Origin: JAIVGV01 sp035295985 | Lineage (GTDB): Bacteria > Acidobacteriota > Blastocatellia > Pyrinomonadales > Pyrinomonadaceae | Direction of reading: 5' to 3' | DNA length: 26,030 bases | Assembly: GCA_035295985.1 (NCBI GenBank) | Contig: DATHBT010000217.1 | Coordinates: 1 to 26,030 of the forward strand | Shown here: piece by piece, positions 1 to 7,060 of the stretch | Layout of the letters: each line of letters starts with the position of its first letter | Numbering within the stretch: the first letter of the stretch is position 1 | Position numbers and translations under genes: made by a program | Notes under the pieces: model-generated | Told to the model about the DNA's origin: nothing | The model's database searches: none | Seen by the model: the letters and a program-made list of their open reading frames with translations, nothing else

Positions 1-1849
1 CGGCAGCGGCGTGCCGTTCGGGCGCGTGGGCGACGACGGGTTCGAGCGCGCGCTCGAAGTAGTTCGGCACGTGCTCGTTGAAGATAGAACTGAGCGCGTA
101 GGGCACGCCGACCAGCCCGCCGACTGTCGAGAGGACGGCCAGCACGACGAGCGGCACGGTCATCACCCAGGGCGACTCGTGCGGCTCGACGGGGCCGTGG
201 TGCGCGTGCTCGTCGTGCTCGTCCTCCTCGATGAAGTCGTCGTCCGCGCCGCCGTGGGCGTGCGTGGCGTGAGCGTCGGCCGCGTGCGCGTGCGTGTCAG
301 TGCCGACGTGTTCGCCCGGCGCATGCTGCGGGCGGTCGCCGACGGACGCGAGGCGCGCGTCGTGGGGCTTCGCGCCCTCGTCGTGCGCGTGCGCGTGGGC
401 CTCGTCGGCCTGTCCGCCCGCGTGCGCCTCGCGGAAGCGCTCGCCACCCCAGAAGGTCATCGCCATCAGGCGCGTCATGTAGACGGCCGTGAGTCCCGCC
501 GTCACCGCGCCGACGAACCACAGAGCCTTGTTGAGTCCGGGCGGGATGCCGATAACGTCCGAACTCCACGTCTTCCACAGAATCTCGTCCTTCGAGAAGA
601 AGCCGGCGAAGGGGAGGATGCCGCAGATGGCGAGCCAGCCCGCGAACATCGTCCAGTGCGTGACGGGCATGTATTTCTTCAAGCCGCCCATCCGCCGCAT
701 GTCCTGCTCGTGGTGCATCCCGTGGATGACGGAGCCTGAGCCGAGGAAGAGGAGCGCCTTGAAGAAGGCGTGCGTCATCACGTGGAAGATCGCTGCGACG
801 AACGCGCCGACCCCGCAGGCCAGAACCATGTAGCCCAACTGCGAGACGGTCGAGTAGGCGAGGACTTTCTTGATGTCGTTCTGCGCCAGCCCGATGGTCG
901 CGGCGAAGATGGCCGTGGCCGCGCCGACTACCGCGACGACCGTCATCGCCGCGGGCGCGTGCGTGTAAATCTCGGAGCAGCGGACGATCATGTAAACGCC
1001 GGCCGTGACCATCGTCGCCGCGTGGATGAGCGCGGAGACGGGCGTGGGGCCGGCCATCGCGTCCGGCAGCCAGACGAAGAGCGGTATCTGCGCCGACTTG
1101 CCGGTCGCGCCGATGAACAGGAGCAGCGCCGCAGACGTAATGCCGCCCGCGACGAGCGCGCCCCAGGTGAACGGCTCCACGTTCATCGCGCCGATGAGCC
1201 TCAACGCGCTCTCGACCGCGCCGCCGCCCGTAACCGCCGCCGGCTTGTCGAAGAAGCTGATCGAGCCGGTCAGGGCGAACACCAGCATGATGCCGAGCAC
1301 GACGCCCCAGTCGCCGACGCGGTTGGCGACGAAGGCCTTCTTCGCCGCGTCGCCCGCCTCCTTGCGGTCTATGTAGTAGCCGATCAGGAGGTACGAGCAG
1401 AGGCCCACGCCCTCCCAGCCGACGAACATCAGCAGCAGGTTGTCGGCCAGCACGAGCGTGAGCATCATGAACATGAACAGGTTCAGATAGGCGAAGAACC
1501 TGTAGAAGCTCCGGTCGCCCTGCATGTAGCCGGTGGCGAAGACGTGTATGAGGAAGCCGACGAACGTGATGAAGCAGGCGTAAATCCCCGACAGCCTGTC
1601 CATCGCGAACCCGAAGTCCGCGCGGAAAGACCCGACCTCCATCCACGTCCAGAGGTGGTCGAGCACCGGCGCGTTCGAGACAATCGCGCCCGCGTCCGGC
1701 CGGAACGCCGCGTAGAACGCGAACACGGTCGAGACCGCGACCGCGCCGCACGCGACCAGCCCCGAAAACCGCTCGCTGCGAAGCCTACGGCCCACGAGCC
1801 AGTTGATTGCGGCCCCCACGAGCGGCGCGAAGATGATGTAGCGCAACAT
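1..1849 (-). CDS. nuoL: NADH-quinone oxidoreductase subunit L (partial, C-terminus beyond left edge)
   Basis: This is the proton-pumping antiporter-like subunit at the far end of the complex I membrane arm. Reading the minus strand from the ATG at 1847-1849 gives an uninterrupted frame of 616 codons to the window edge, starting MLRYIIFAPLVGAAINWLVG. Family hallmarks are visible: the GWEGVGLCSYLLIGYY segment, the LFVWLPDAMAGPTPVSALIH segment with the TM7-8 lysine/histidine region, then FFKALLFLGSGSVIHGMHHE. Residues about 476-557 form a histidine-rich acidic insert (17 His) before the conserved PHESPWVMTVPLVVLAVLS stretch. The full protein is probably about 640-720 aa, so only the last part is missing. 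It is the most promoter-distal nuo gene in view, 132 nt after nuoK across a heptamer foldback. The start lies one base from that repeat and has no visible Shine-Dalgarno sequence. Identification is secure. Confidence 0.96.
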   Translation of the reverse strand, partial: MLRYIIFAPLVGAAINWLVGRRLRSERFSGLVACGAVAVSTVFAFYAAFRPDAGAIVSNAPVLDHLWTWMEVGSFRADFGFAMDRLSGIYACFITFVGFLIHVFATGYMQGDRSFYRFFAYLNLFMFMMLTLVLADNLLLMFVGWEGVGLCSYLLIGYYIDRKEAGDAAKKAFVANRVGDWGVVLGIMLVFALTGSISFFDKPAAVTGGGAVESALRLIGAMNVEPFTWGALVAGGITSAALLLFIGATGKSAQIPLFVWLPDAMAGPTPVSALIHAATMVTAGVYMIVRCSEIYTHAPAAMTVVAVVGAATAIFAATIGLAQNDIKKVLAYSTVSQLGYMVLACGVGAFVAAIFHVMTHAFFKALLFLGSGSVIHGMHHEQDMRRMGGLKKYMPVTHWTMFAGWLAICGILPFAGFFSKDEILWKTWSSDVIGIPPGLNKALWFVGAVTAGLTAVYMTRLMAMTFWGGERFREAHAGGQADEAHAHAHDEGAKPHDARLASVGDRPQHAPGEHVGTDTHAHAADAHATHAHGGADDDFIEEDEHDEHAHHGPVEPHESPWVMTVPLVVLAVLSTVGGLVGVPYALSSIFNEHVPNYFERALEPVVAHAPERHAAA

Positions 1850-1850
1850 A

Positions 1851-1980
1851 GCTGTTAGCTATTAGCTGTTAGCTGTTAGCAAAACCGAAAACCGAAGCCC
1901 GTTACGAAAAACCAAAAGCCGGCCGCGAAAGCTGTTAGCTGATTTTTCTAGCTAAAAGCTAACAGCTAATAGCTAACAGC
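1851..1980. repeat. Heptamer foldback element R1 (GCTGTTA family), nuoK/nuoL junction
   Basis: The left array at 1851-1880 is four heptamers of GCTGTTA/GCTATTA plus GC. The right array at 1951-1980 is its reverse complement with 29 of 30 positions matching. The 70-nt loop begins AAAACCGAAAACCGAAGC, is A- and C-rich, and carries an extra GCTGTTAGCT at 1931-1940. The element fills the junction: one base separates it from the nuoL ATG and one from the nuoK stop codon. Confidence 0.93.
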
Positions 1981-1981
1981 T

Positions 1982-2284
1982 TCAGTACTTGAGTACACTC
2001 GCGTCATCCACATCTAACGATTCGCGGTTGCGGAAGACGGCGATGATGATGCCTAAGCCCACTGCCGCCTCGGCCGCGGCCACGGTCATGACGATGAAGA
2101 CGAAGAGCTGGCCCGTCACGTCGCGGAAGTGGGAGGAGAAGGCGACGAATGTCAGGTTGACGGCGTTCAACATCAGCTCGATGCACATGAACATCGCGAT
2201 GGCGTTGCGCTTGATGAGGACGCCGCACACCCCGACCGTGAACAGCACGGCCGAGAGCGTCAGATACCAGGAGAGCGGGATCAT
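1982..2284 (-). CDS. nuoK: NADH-quinone oxidoreductase subunit K
   Basis: This is a 100-residue membrane subunit of complex I, homologous to mitochondrial ND4L, forming part of the proton channel between the NuoJ/NuoA end and the antiporter subunits. Three hydrophobic helices are evident. The two membrane glutamates important in the E. coli protein appear at the equivalent places, E36 (in MFMCIELMLN) and E72 (in VAAAEAAVGLG). Length equals the family norm. The ATG at 2282-2284 follows the nuoJ stop by 2 bp. It is preceded by AAGGA at suitable spacing within the end of nuoJ, so ordinary Shine-Dalgarno initiation and coupling to nuoJ are likely. The next gene, nuoL, is across repeat R1. Confidence 0.97.
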   Translation of the reverse strand: MIPLSWYLTLSAVLFTVGVCGVLIKRNAIAMFMCIELMLNAVNLTFVAFSSHFRDVTGQLFVFIVMTVAAAEAAVGLGIIIAVFRNRESLDVDDASVLKY

Positions 2285-2286
2285 CG

Positions 2287-3024
2287 TCAGTCCTTCTCCT
2301 CCTTCCGGCGCTGCGCCCCCGCCAGCCCCAACTCCCGCCCGACCTCGTCGGTCGTGCGCGCGTGGACGGGCGTCGCGTCAACGTCCGCCTCGGGCGTCAG
2401 CGTCTGCCGCGCCAGGACGAAGGAGCCGGGCACGACCACGTCGGTCGGCCTGACATCGGAGGCGCGCCGCGCCAGTGTTATCGCGCCCACAATCGCCATC
2501 AGAATCAGCGCCGAAGTGATCTCGAACGGGAGCAGGTAGGTCGTGAACAGTCCCGCGCCGATGCTCGCCGTCAGCCCGGTGTTCGACGGGGCGGCGGATT
2601 GCGCCTGCTCGGCCGCGGCGTCGTGGACGAAGTAGAGGATGAAGGCCGACTCGGCGAAGAGCACGGCCGCCATGACGACCGCCGCCGGCACGAGCAGGCG
2701 CAGGCGGAGCGGCTTCCTCTGCTCCGCCTCCTCGACGTTTAAGAGCATGATGACGAAGATGACGAGCACCATGATCGCGCCCGCGTAAACGATCACCTGG
2801 ATGGCCGCGATGAACGGCGCGGCGAGCAGCAGGTAGAGGCCCGCCAAGGCCATGAAGACGAAGATGAGCGAGATGGCGCTGTAAAGCGGGTTGCGCTGCG
2901 CCACCATCGAGACGGCAGACCCGACCGCCAGGCCGAACAGCACGACGAAGACGGCCTCGTCGGCGTAGTCGGCGAGTGTCTCGAAGAACTGGAACAGCAG
3001 CGGCGGCGCGGACAGGCTGAGCAT
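2287..3024 (-). CDS. nuoJ: NADH-quinone oxidoreductase subunit J
   Basis: This is a membrane-arm subunit of complex I (ND6 homologue). It has 245 aa and about five hydrophobic segments. The signature VYAGAIMVLVIFVIMLLN lies at residues 79-96, corresponding to the TM3 helix that undergoes the pi-bulge transition in solved complex I structures. The C-terminal 60 residues are polar and charged and typical of longer bacterial NuoJ proteins. It starts only 25 nt after nuoH, leaving no room for nuoI, which normally sits between them. The ATG at 3022-3024 has no strong Shine-Dalgarno sequence nearby, so the start is probable but not proven. It is followed 2 bp later by nuoK. Confidence 0.96.
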   Translation of the reverse strand: MLSLSAPPLLFQFFETLADYADEAVFVVLFGLAVGSAVSMVAQRNPLYSAISLIFVFMALAGLYLLLAAPFIAAIQVIVYAGAIMVLVIFVIMLLNVEEAEQRKPLRLRLLVPAAVVMAAVLFAESAFILYFVHDAAAEQAQSAAPSNTGLTASIGAGLFTTYLLPFEITSALILMAIVGAITLARRASDVRPTDVVVPGSFVLARQTLTPEADVDATPVHARTTDEVGRELGLAGAQRRKEEKD

Positions 3025-3049
3025 AAAAGTAGCTTCGGGCGCGCCCCCC

Positions 3050-4108
3050 TCAGGACTGCGCCCGCACGAACTGGAAGTAAACGACCACAGAGGTCAGGAT
3101 CACGTTGACAATCGCCAGCGGCAGCAGGAACTTCCAGCCGAAGTTCATCAACTGGTCGAAGCGGAAGCGCGGCAGCGTCCCGCGCAGCCAGATGTAGAGG
3201 AACAGGAAGAACGTGATCTTCAACAGGAAATAGACGACGCCGAGCAGCGGGAACTGCGCGACGCCCGGCCCGTTCCAGCCGCCCAAAAACAGTGTCGTCG
3301 CCAGCACCGAGACCGTGAACATGTTGACGTACTCGGCCATGAAGAAGAGCGCGAATTTCAGGGCCGAGTATTCGGTGTGGAAGCCGGCGACGAGTTCGGT
3401 CTCCGCCTCCGGCAGATCGAACGGCACGCGGTTCGTCTCCGCGATGGCCGAGATCATATAGACGAAGAAGCCGAGCGGCTGGTAGATGATGTTCCAGTGC
3501 AGGCCCGCCCAGCCCGACTGCTGCTCGACCATGCTGTAGAGGTCGAGCGTCCCCGACATCAGGACGACGCCGACGAGCGACAGGCCCAGCGACAGCTCGT
3601 AGGAGATCATCTGGGCCGACGCCCGCAGCGCGCCGAACAGGCTGTACTTGTTGTTCGACGACCACCCGGCCAGCGCGATGCCGTACACGCCGACCGACGT
3701 GACCGCCAGGACGTAGAGCAGCGCCACGTCGAAGCGCGCAATCGTCAGCCTGACGGGGCCGACGAAGGGGATGTTCACCTCCGGCCCGAACGGATAGACG
3801 ATGATAGCCATCAGCGCCGTGGTGATGGCGATGATCGGCGCGAGCATGTAGATGAAGCGCGTCGCCTTGTCCGGGATGATCTCCTCTTTGAGGATGAACT
3901 TCAGCAGATCGGCGAACGGCTGGAACAGGCCGCCCGGCCCCACGCGGTTCGGCCCCAGCCGCCCCTGTATGAAGCCGAGGATGCGCCGCTCGGCCAGCAC
4001 CGTGTACGCCACGATCATCAGCACCCCGACGAACGCCACGTTGATGCCGATGATCTGGCCCAGCCCCCTGGCGGCCGTCGGCCCGAGAAAATTATTCAGC
4101 CACTCCAT
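3050..4108 (-). CDS. nuoH: NADH-quinone oxidoreductase subunit H
   Basis: This is the ND1-type membrane subunit (352 aa) that lines the quinone tunnel and joins the membrane arm to the peripheral arm. The highly conserved first cytoplasmic loop ERRILGFIQGRLGPNRVGP is at residues 40-58. The quinone-site loop around AETNRVPFDLPEAETELVAG is at about 223-242 and continues into FHTEYS. Eight or nine hydrophobic helices and the length match the family. The upstream neighbour nuoG ends 110 nt away across repeat R2. The start codon is 5 nt from the repeat array and lacks a Shine-Dalgarno sequence. Downstream, nuoJ follows directly, so the expected nuoI is missing here. Confidence 0.97.
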   Translation of the reverse strand: MEWLNNFLGPTAARGLGQIIGINVAFVGVLMIVAYTVLAERRILGFIQGRLGPNRVGPGGLFQPFADLLKFILKEEIIPDKATRFIYMLAPIIAITTALMAIIVYPFGPEVNIPFVGPVRLTIARFDVALLYVLAVTSVGVYGIALAGWSSNNKYSLFGALRASAQMISYELSLGLSLVGVVLMSGTLDLYSMVEQQSGWAGLHWNIIYQPLGFFVYMISAIAETNRVPFDLPEAETELVAGFHTEYSALKFALFFMAEYVNMFTVSVLATTLFLGGWNGPGVAQFPLLGVVYFLLKITFFLFLYIWLRGTLPRFRFDQLMNFGWKFLLPLAIVNVILTSVVVYFQFVRAQS

Positions 4109-4113
4109 AAGTT

Positions 4114-4214
4114 AAGTGATGAGTGATGAGTGATGAGTGATGAGTTAGAGCTGTTAGCTGTTAGCCTTTAGCAAGGCCTATCGCTTTCAACTCATCACTC
4201 ATCACTCATCACTT
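4114..4214. repeat. Heptamer foldback element R2 (GTGATGA family) with nested GCTGTTA array, nuoG/nuoH junction
   Basis: The left array at 4114-4146 is AAGTGAT followed by GAGTGAT repeats. The right array at 4189-4214 is the exact reverse complement but one heptamer shorter, giving a perfect 26-bp stem. Inside the loop, 4150-4172 carries a short GCTGTTA-type array (GCTGTTAGCTGTTAGC then CTTTAGC), the word used by other junction elements. The element ends 5 nt from the nuoH ATG and 4 nt from the nuoG stop codon. Confidence 0.93.
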
Positions 4215-4218
4215 CCTT

Positions 4219-6519
4219 CTAGTCGCCCGCCGCGCCCACCGCCTCCGCGCGCCGCAGGGCGGGATCGACCGTGAGCTGGTAGAGCGGCGAGACGAGCACG
4301 GTCGGCGGCTTGGGGTTCCCGGCGTCGAGCAGGTGGAACTGCGGCGTCTTGCCCGTGAGCGTGCCCGGCCGGAACAGCTCGTGGCCGACGGGCGGCGTCC
4401 GAGTCTCCTTGTCGTCCGTCGCGACGATTGATTCGACGCGGCGGCGCAAGGTCTGCTCGTGGCCCGACACGTCTATGCCGCTGCGGATTTCGTACTTCGC
4501 CTGCACGGGCTTCGACTCGTCCTTGAGCGCGGGGTAGCGCAGGCCCTCGTAGGCCGGGACGTTCTTCGCGATGTCCGAGAAAACACGCCCGGCCGACATC
4601 TGGTAGCCGAAGTCCGTGCCCATCTCGCGCGCGACGGCGTCGGTGATCATCCAGTCGGGCCGGGCGTTATGCACCGGCGGGATCGACTGGCGGACGCGCT
4701 GCACGAGGCCGCCGCTGTTGGTGAACGTGCCGTCAACCTCGGCGAACGACGCGGCGGGCAGGACAACGTCTGCGTGCTTCGTCGTCTCCGTCTCGAACAA
4801 CTCCTGCACGACGAGGAAGTCGAGCTTCGAGAGAGCGTCGGCGCGGCCCTCGAAGTGGCGCGGCAGGAAGCTGCCGGCGACGTAGAGCGCCCTGATCTGT
4901 TCGCCCGCCTGCGCGAGCAGCGCCGAGGCGTCGAGCCGCCCCGACATCAGGCCGATGTCGTGGACGCCGACGCTGTTGTTGTAGAGCGGCAGCGGGTGAA
5001 ACATGACGCGGCGCGCATCGCCCGCGCCGAAAGCAGAGGGCAGGGAAGCGGCCAGCACCGCCTGCGCCGCCGCGCCCAGCTCGCCGCCGAAGAGGACGAT
5101 CACGTCGCCCGAAGTCTCTTCGATAAGACGGCGCACGTCGGCCAGTTGCCGCGCCTCGACGCCCATCTTCTCGGCGGCCGTCGCCTCGTTCGCTGCGTCG
5201 GCGAGCGCGAAGACGACCGCGTCCTCCGCCCCGCGGTTGATGTGGGCGAACAGCGCGGCCTGCTCCTTGAGGCGAATGGGAGTGCTGTTGAAGATGATGA
5301 GCCGCGCGCCGCCGTTACGAACGGCCTGCCTGATCTGCCGGCCCACGAGCGGCTGCAACTCCTCCGGCTCGCCGCCGATCAGGATGATCGTCTTCGCGTG
5401 CCGCATGTCGCGGTGCGTGGCAATCGGCGCTGAAAGATTCTGGAAGAAGGGCGCGAGCGAGAAGGCGTCCGCCGCTGTGTAGTTCTCCGTGCCGAGGACT
5501 TCGCGCGCGAACCGCAGCAGCACGTAGTTGGCCTCGTTCGTCAGGCGCGGGCTTCCCACCACGCCCAAACCTTCGGGGCCGTAAGCGTTCTTCGCCGCGA
5601 TCAACCCTTCGGCTACGTAGTGCAGCGCCTCGTCCCACGTCGCGGGGACGAGGCGTCCGCCCTTCTTGTAGCGGATGAGCGGCGTCTTGATCCTGTCCTC
5701 GTGGTTGATGAACGGGTGCGCGAAGCGCCCCTTGATGCACAAAAACTCGCCGTTGTGCCCGTCAACGTAGCGGTCGCGCGCGACCGAGCGCATGACCTCG
5801 CCGGCCCGGCTCCCGAGCGACATCTGGCAGCCGTCGGAGCAGAACGTGCAGGTCGTGATCGTCTGCGCCAGCTCCCACGGTCGCGCCTGGTGGCGGTAGG
5901 TCGCGTCGAGCAGCGTGCCCGTCGGGCAGACCTCGATGCAGTTGCCGCACTGCGAGCAGTTGAGCCAGCCCTCGTAAGTCCCGATGACGGTGTTGACGCC
6001 GCGCCCGCCGGCCTCGATTGCGTCCTCGCCCATCCACTCGTCGCACACCCTCGTGCAACGCTTGCACAGGATGCAACGCTGCGAGTCGTTGGCGACGATT
6101 GGCGAGAGGAACTTTTCGGGGAAGGCGTTCTTCTTCTCGCGGAAACGCTCTTCGAGGCCGCCCCAGTCGAAGACCATCTCCTGCAACTCGCATTCGCCGC
6201 CGCGGTCGCAGACGGGGCAGTCGAGCGGGTGGTTGGCGAGCAGGAACTCCACCATCCCGCGCCGCGCCTTCTCGATCTCCTCGCTCTCCGTCGTGACGAT
6301 CATGCCGTCCGTGCAGGTGATCGTGCAGGACGTTTGCAGCTTCGGCATCTTCTCGATGCGCACCAAGCACATCCGGCACGAAGCCTGTAGCGCGAGGTCT
6401 GCGTAGTAGCAGAAAGACGGCACGGAGTGGCCCTGCTCGCGGCACACGTCGATCAGGCGCGCGCCCTTCTCGACCTCGTACTGCTGCCCGTTGATCGTGA
6501 CTTTGACTAAATCAGCCAT
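4219..6519 (-). CDS. nuoG: NADH-quinone oxidoreductase subunit G
   Basis: This is the largest peripheral-arm subunit of complex I (766 aa), carrying iron-sulfur clusters of the electron wire. The ligand sets are readable. The N-terminal [2Fe-2S] site has C37, C48, C51 and C65. The His-Cys3 [4Fe-4S] site has H97, C101, C104 and C110. Two ferredoxin-like CxxCxxC sets have C149/C152/C155 with C198, and C188/C191/C194 with C159. A further C224-x2-C227-x3-C231 with C261 matches the off-path N7 cluster found in some bacterial enzymes. A molybdopterin-oxidoreductase-like domain follows. It is shorter than the E. coli protein (about 908 aa), reflecting a shorter C-terminal region. The ATG at 6517-6519 has no clear Shine-Dalgarno sequence. 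It follows the PPC-like gene by 69 nt. Confidence 0.97.
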   Translation of the reverse strand: MADLVKVTINGQQYEVEKGARLIDVCREQGHSVPSFCYYADLALQASCRMCLVRIEKMPKLQTSCTITCTDGMIVTTESEEIEKARRGMVEFLLANHPLDCPVCDRGGECELQEMVFDWGGLEERFREKKNAFPEKFLSPIVANDSQRCILCKRCTRVCDEWMGEDAIEAGGRGVNTVIGTYEGWLNCSQCGNCIEVCPTGTLLDATYRHQARPWELAQTITTCTFCSDGCQMSLGSRAGEVMRSVARDRYVDGHNGEFLCIKGRFAHPFINHEDRIKTPLIRYKKGGRLVPATWDEALHYVAEGLIAAKNAYGPEGLGVVGSPRLTNEANYVLLRFAREVLGTENYTAADAFSLAPFFQNLSAPIATHRDMRHAKTIILIGGEPEELQPLVGRQIRQAVRNGGARLIIFNSTPIRLKEQAALFAHINRGAEDAVVFALADAANEATAAEKMGVEARQLADVRRLIEETSGDVIVLFGGELGAAAQAVLAASLPSAFGAGDARRVMFHPLPLYNNSVGVHDIGLMSGRLDASALLAQAGEQIRALYVAGSFLPRHFEGRADALSKLDFLVVQELFETETTKHADVVLPAASFAEVDGTFTNSGGLVQRVRQSIPPVHNARPDWMITDAVAREMGTDFGYQMSAGRVFSDIAKNVPAYEGLRYPALKDESKPVQAKYEIRSGIDVSGHEQTLRRRVESIVATDDKETRTPPVGHELFRPGTLTGKTPQFHLLDAGNPKPPTVLVSPLYQLTVDPALRRAEAVGAAGD

Positions 6520-6588
6520 GATGAAAACACTGCTAACTAAAATTCTGTTCGGCCGTTCCGTAAAACTTTCAGACTTCGCGGCGGCGCG

Positions 6589-6984
6589 CTACCGGATCGT
6601 GACTTCGAGGGTGTAGCCGGCCGTCGCGTCCGTGCCGATGTGGATATGGTAGTCGCCCGTTTCGGGCAGCTCGCCCGACCAACTCTTCTCGCCGTCGGCG
6701 AGCGCGTCGCCGGAAGGCGCGTGGAGCGTCAGCGAAGTCCGGTTGCCGGTCGCGAGGTTGACGCTCATCGTCTGGCCCGCCTTCGCGCGAAGTCGGTACG
6801 AGTGGGCCGTGCACAGTAAGACGCGATCCTTTACGACGGCGGTCGTGCGCCCGCGCTCGAACCTGATCACCTTGTTGATGACGCGGTCGGCGCGCTTGCA
6901 CTGCGCGGCCGGTGTGGCCGCCCCGACGTAGCCCGCGGGCGCGGCCGTCAACATCAAAACAGCGGCGAGAAAGATGGCCTTCAC
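6589..6984 (-). CDS. Small secreted protein with PPC-like beta-sandwich domain, inserted in the nuo operon
   Basis: I recognise no named family with certainty. The 131-aa product starts with a GTG at 6982-6984 and opens with a typical Sec signal peptide (MKAIFLAAVLMLTAAPAG, likely cut near residue 23). The mature part has two cysteines (C29, C58), possibly a disulfide. It ends in a pattern resembling bacterial pre-peptidase C-terminal domains: SYRLRAKAGQTMSVNL, LTLHAPSGD, then GDYHIHIGT and YTLEVTI. It therefore probably acts outside the cytoplasmic membrane, whereas the neighbouring nuo gene products form an inner-membrane enzyme facing the cytoplasm. It lies between nuoF (76 nt upstream) and nuoG (69 nt downstream), same strand, without heptamer foldbacks at either junction. 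An AAAGGA lies 11 nt before the GTG. The domain assignment is inferred from pattern only. Confidence 0.75.
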   Translation of the reverse strand: MKAIFLAAVLMLTAAPAGYVGAATPAAQCKRADRVINKVIRFERGRTTAVVKDRVLLCTAHSYRLRAKAGQTMSVNLATGNRTSLTLHAPSGDALADGEKSWSGELPETGDYHIHIGTDATAGYTLEVTIR

Positions 6985-7060
6985 TGTCTGCCCAGTCCTT
7001 TCCTCACGCTAGACGCGCCATCCGCACGCGCAACGCGCGGCGGGGCGGTCGCGGCCTGCG

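Noticed and set aside
770..1858. Long plus-strand reading frame of 362 codons opposite nuoL
   Set aside because: It is a shadow frame in GC-rich DNA, rich in Arg/Asp/His/Glu with no domain pattern. The opposite strand encodes clear NuoL.
1851..1980. Repeated heptamer arrays as a CRISPR array
   Set aside because: Units are 7 bp and contiguous, without unique spacers, and inverted copies face each other. There are no cas genes nearby.
4459..6390. Long plus-strand frames opposite nuoG
   Set aside because: Low-complexity arginine- and valine-rich translations antisense to a convincing iron-sulfur protein.
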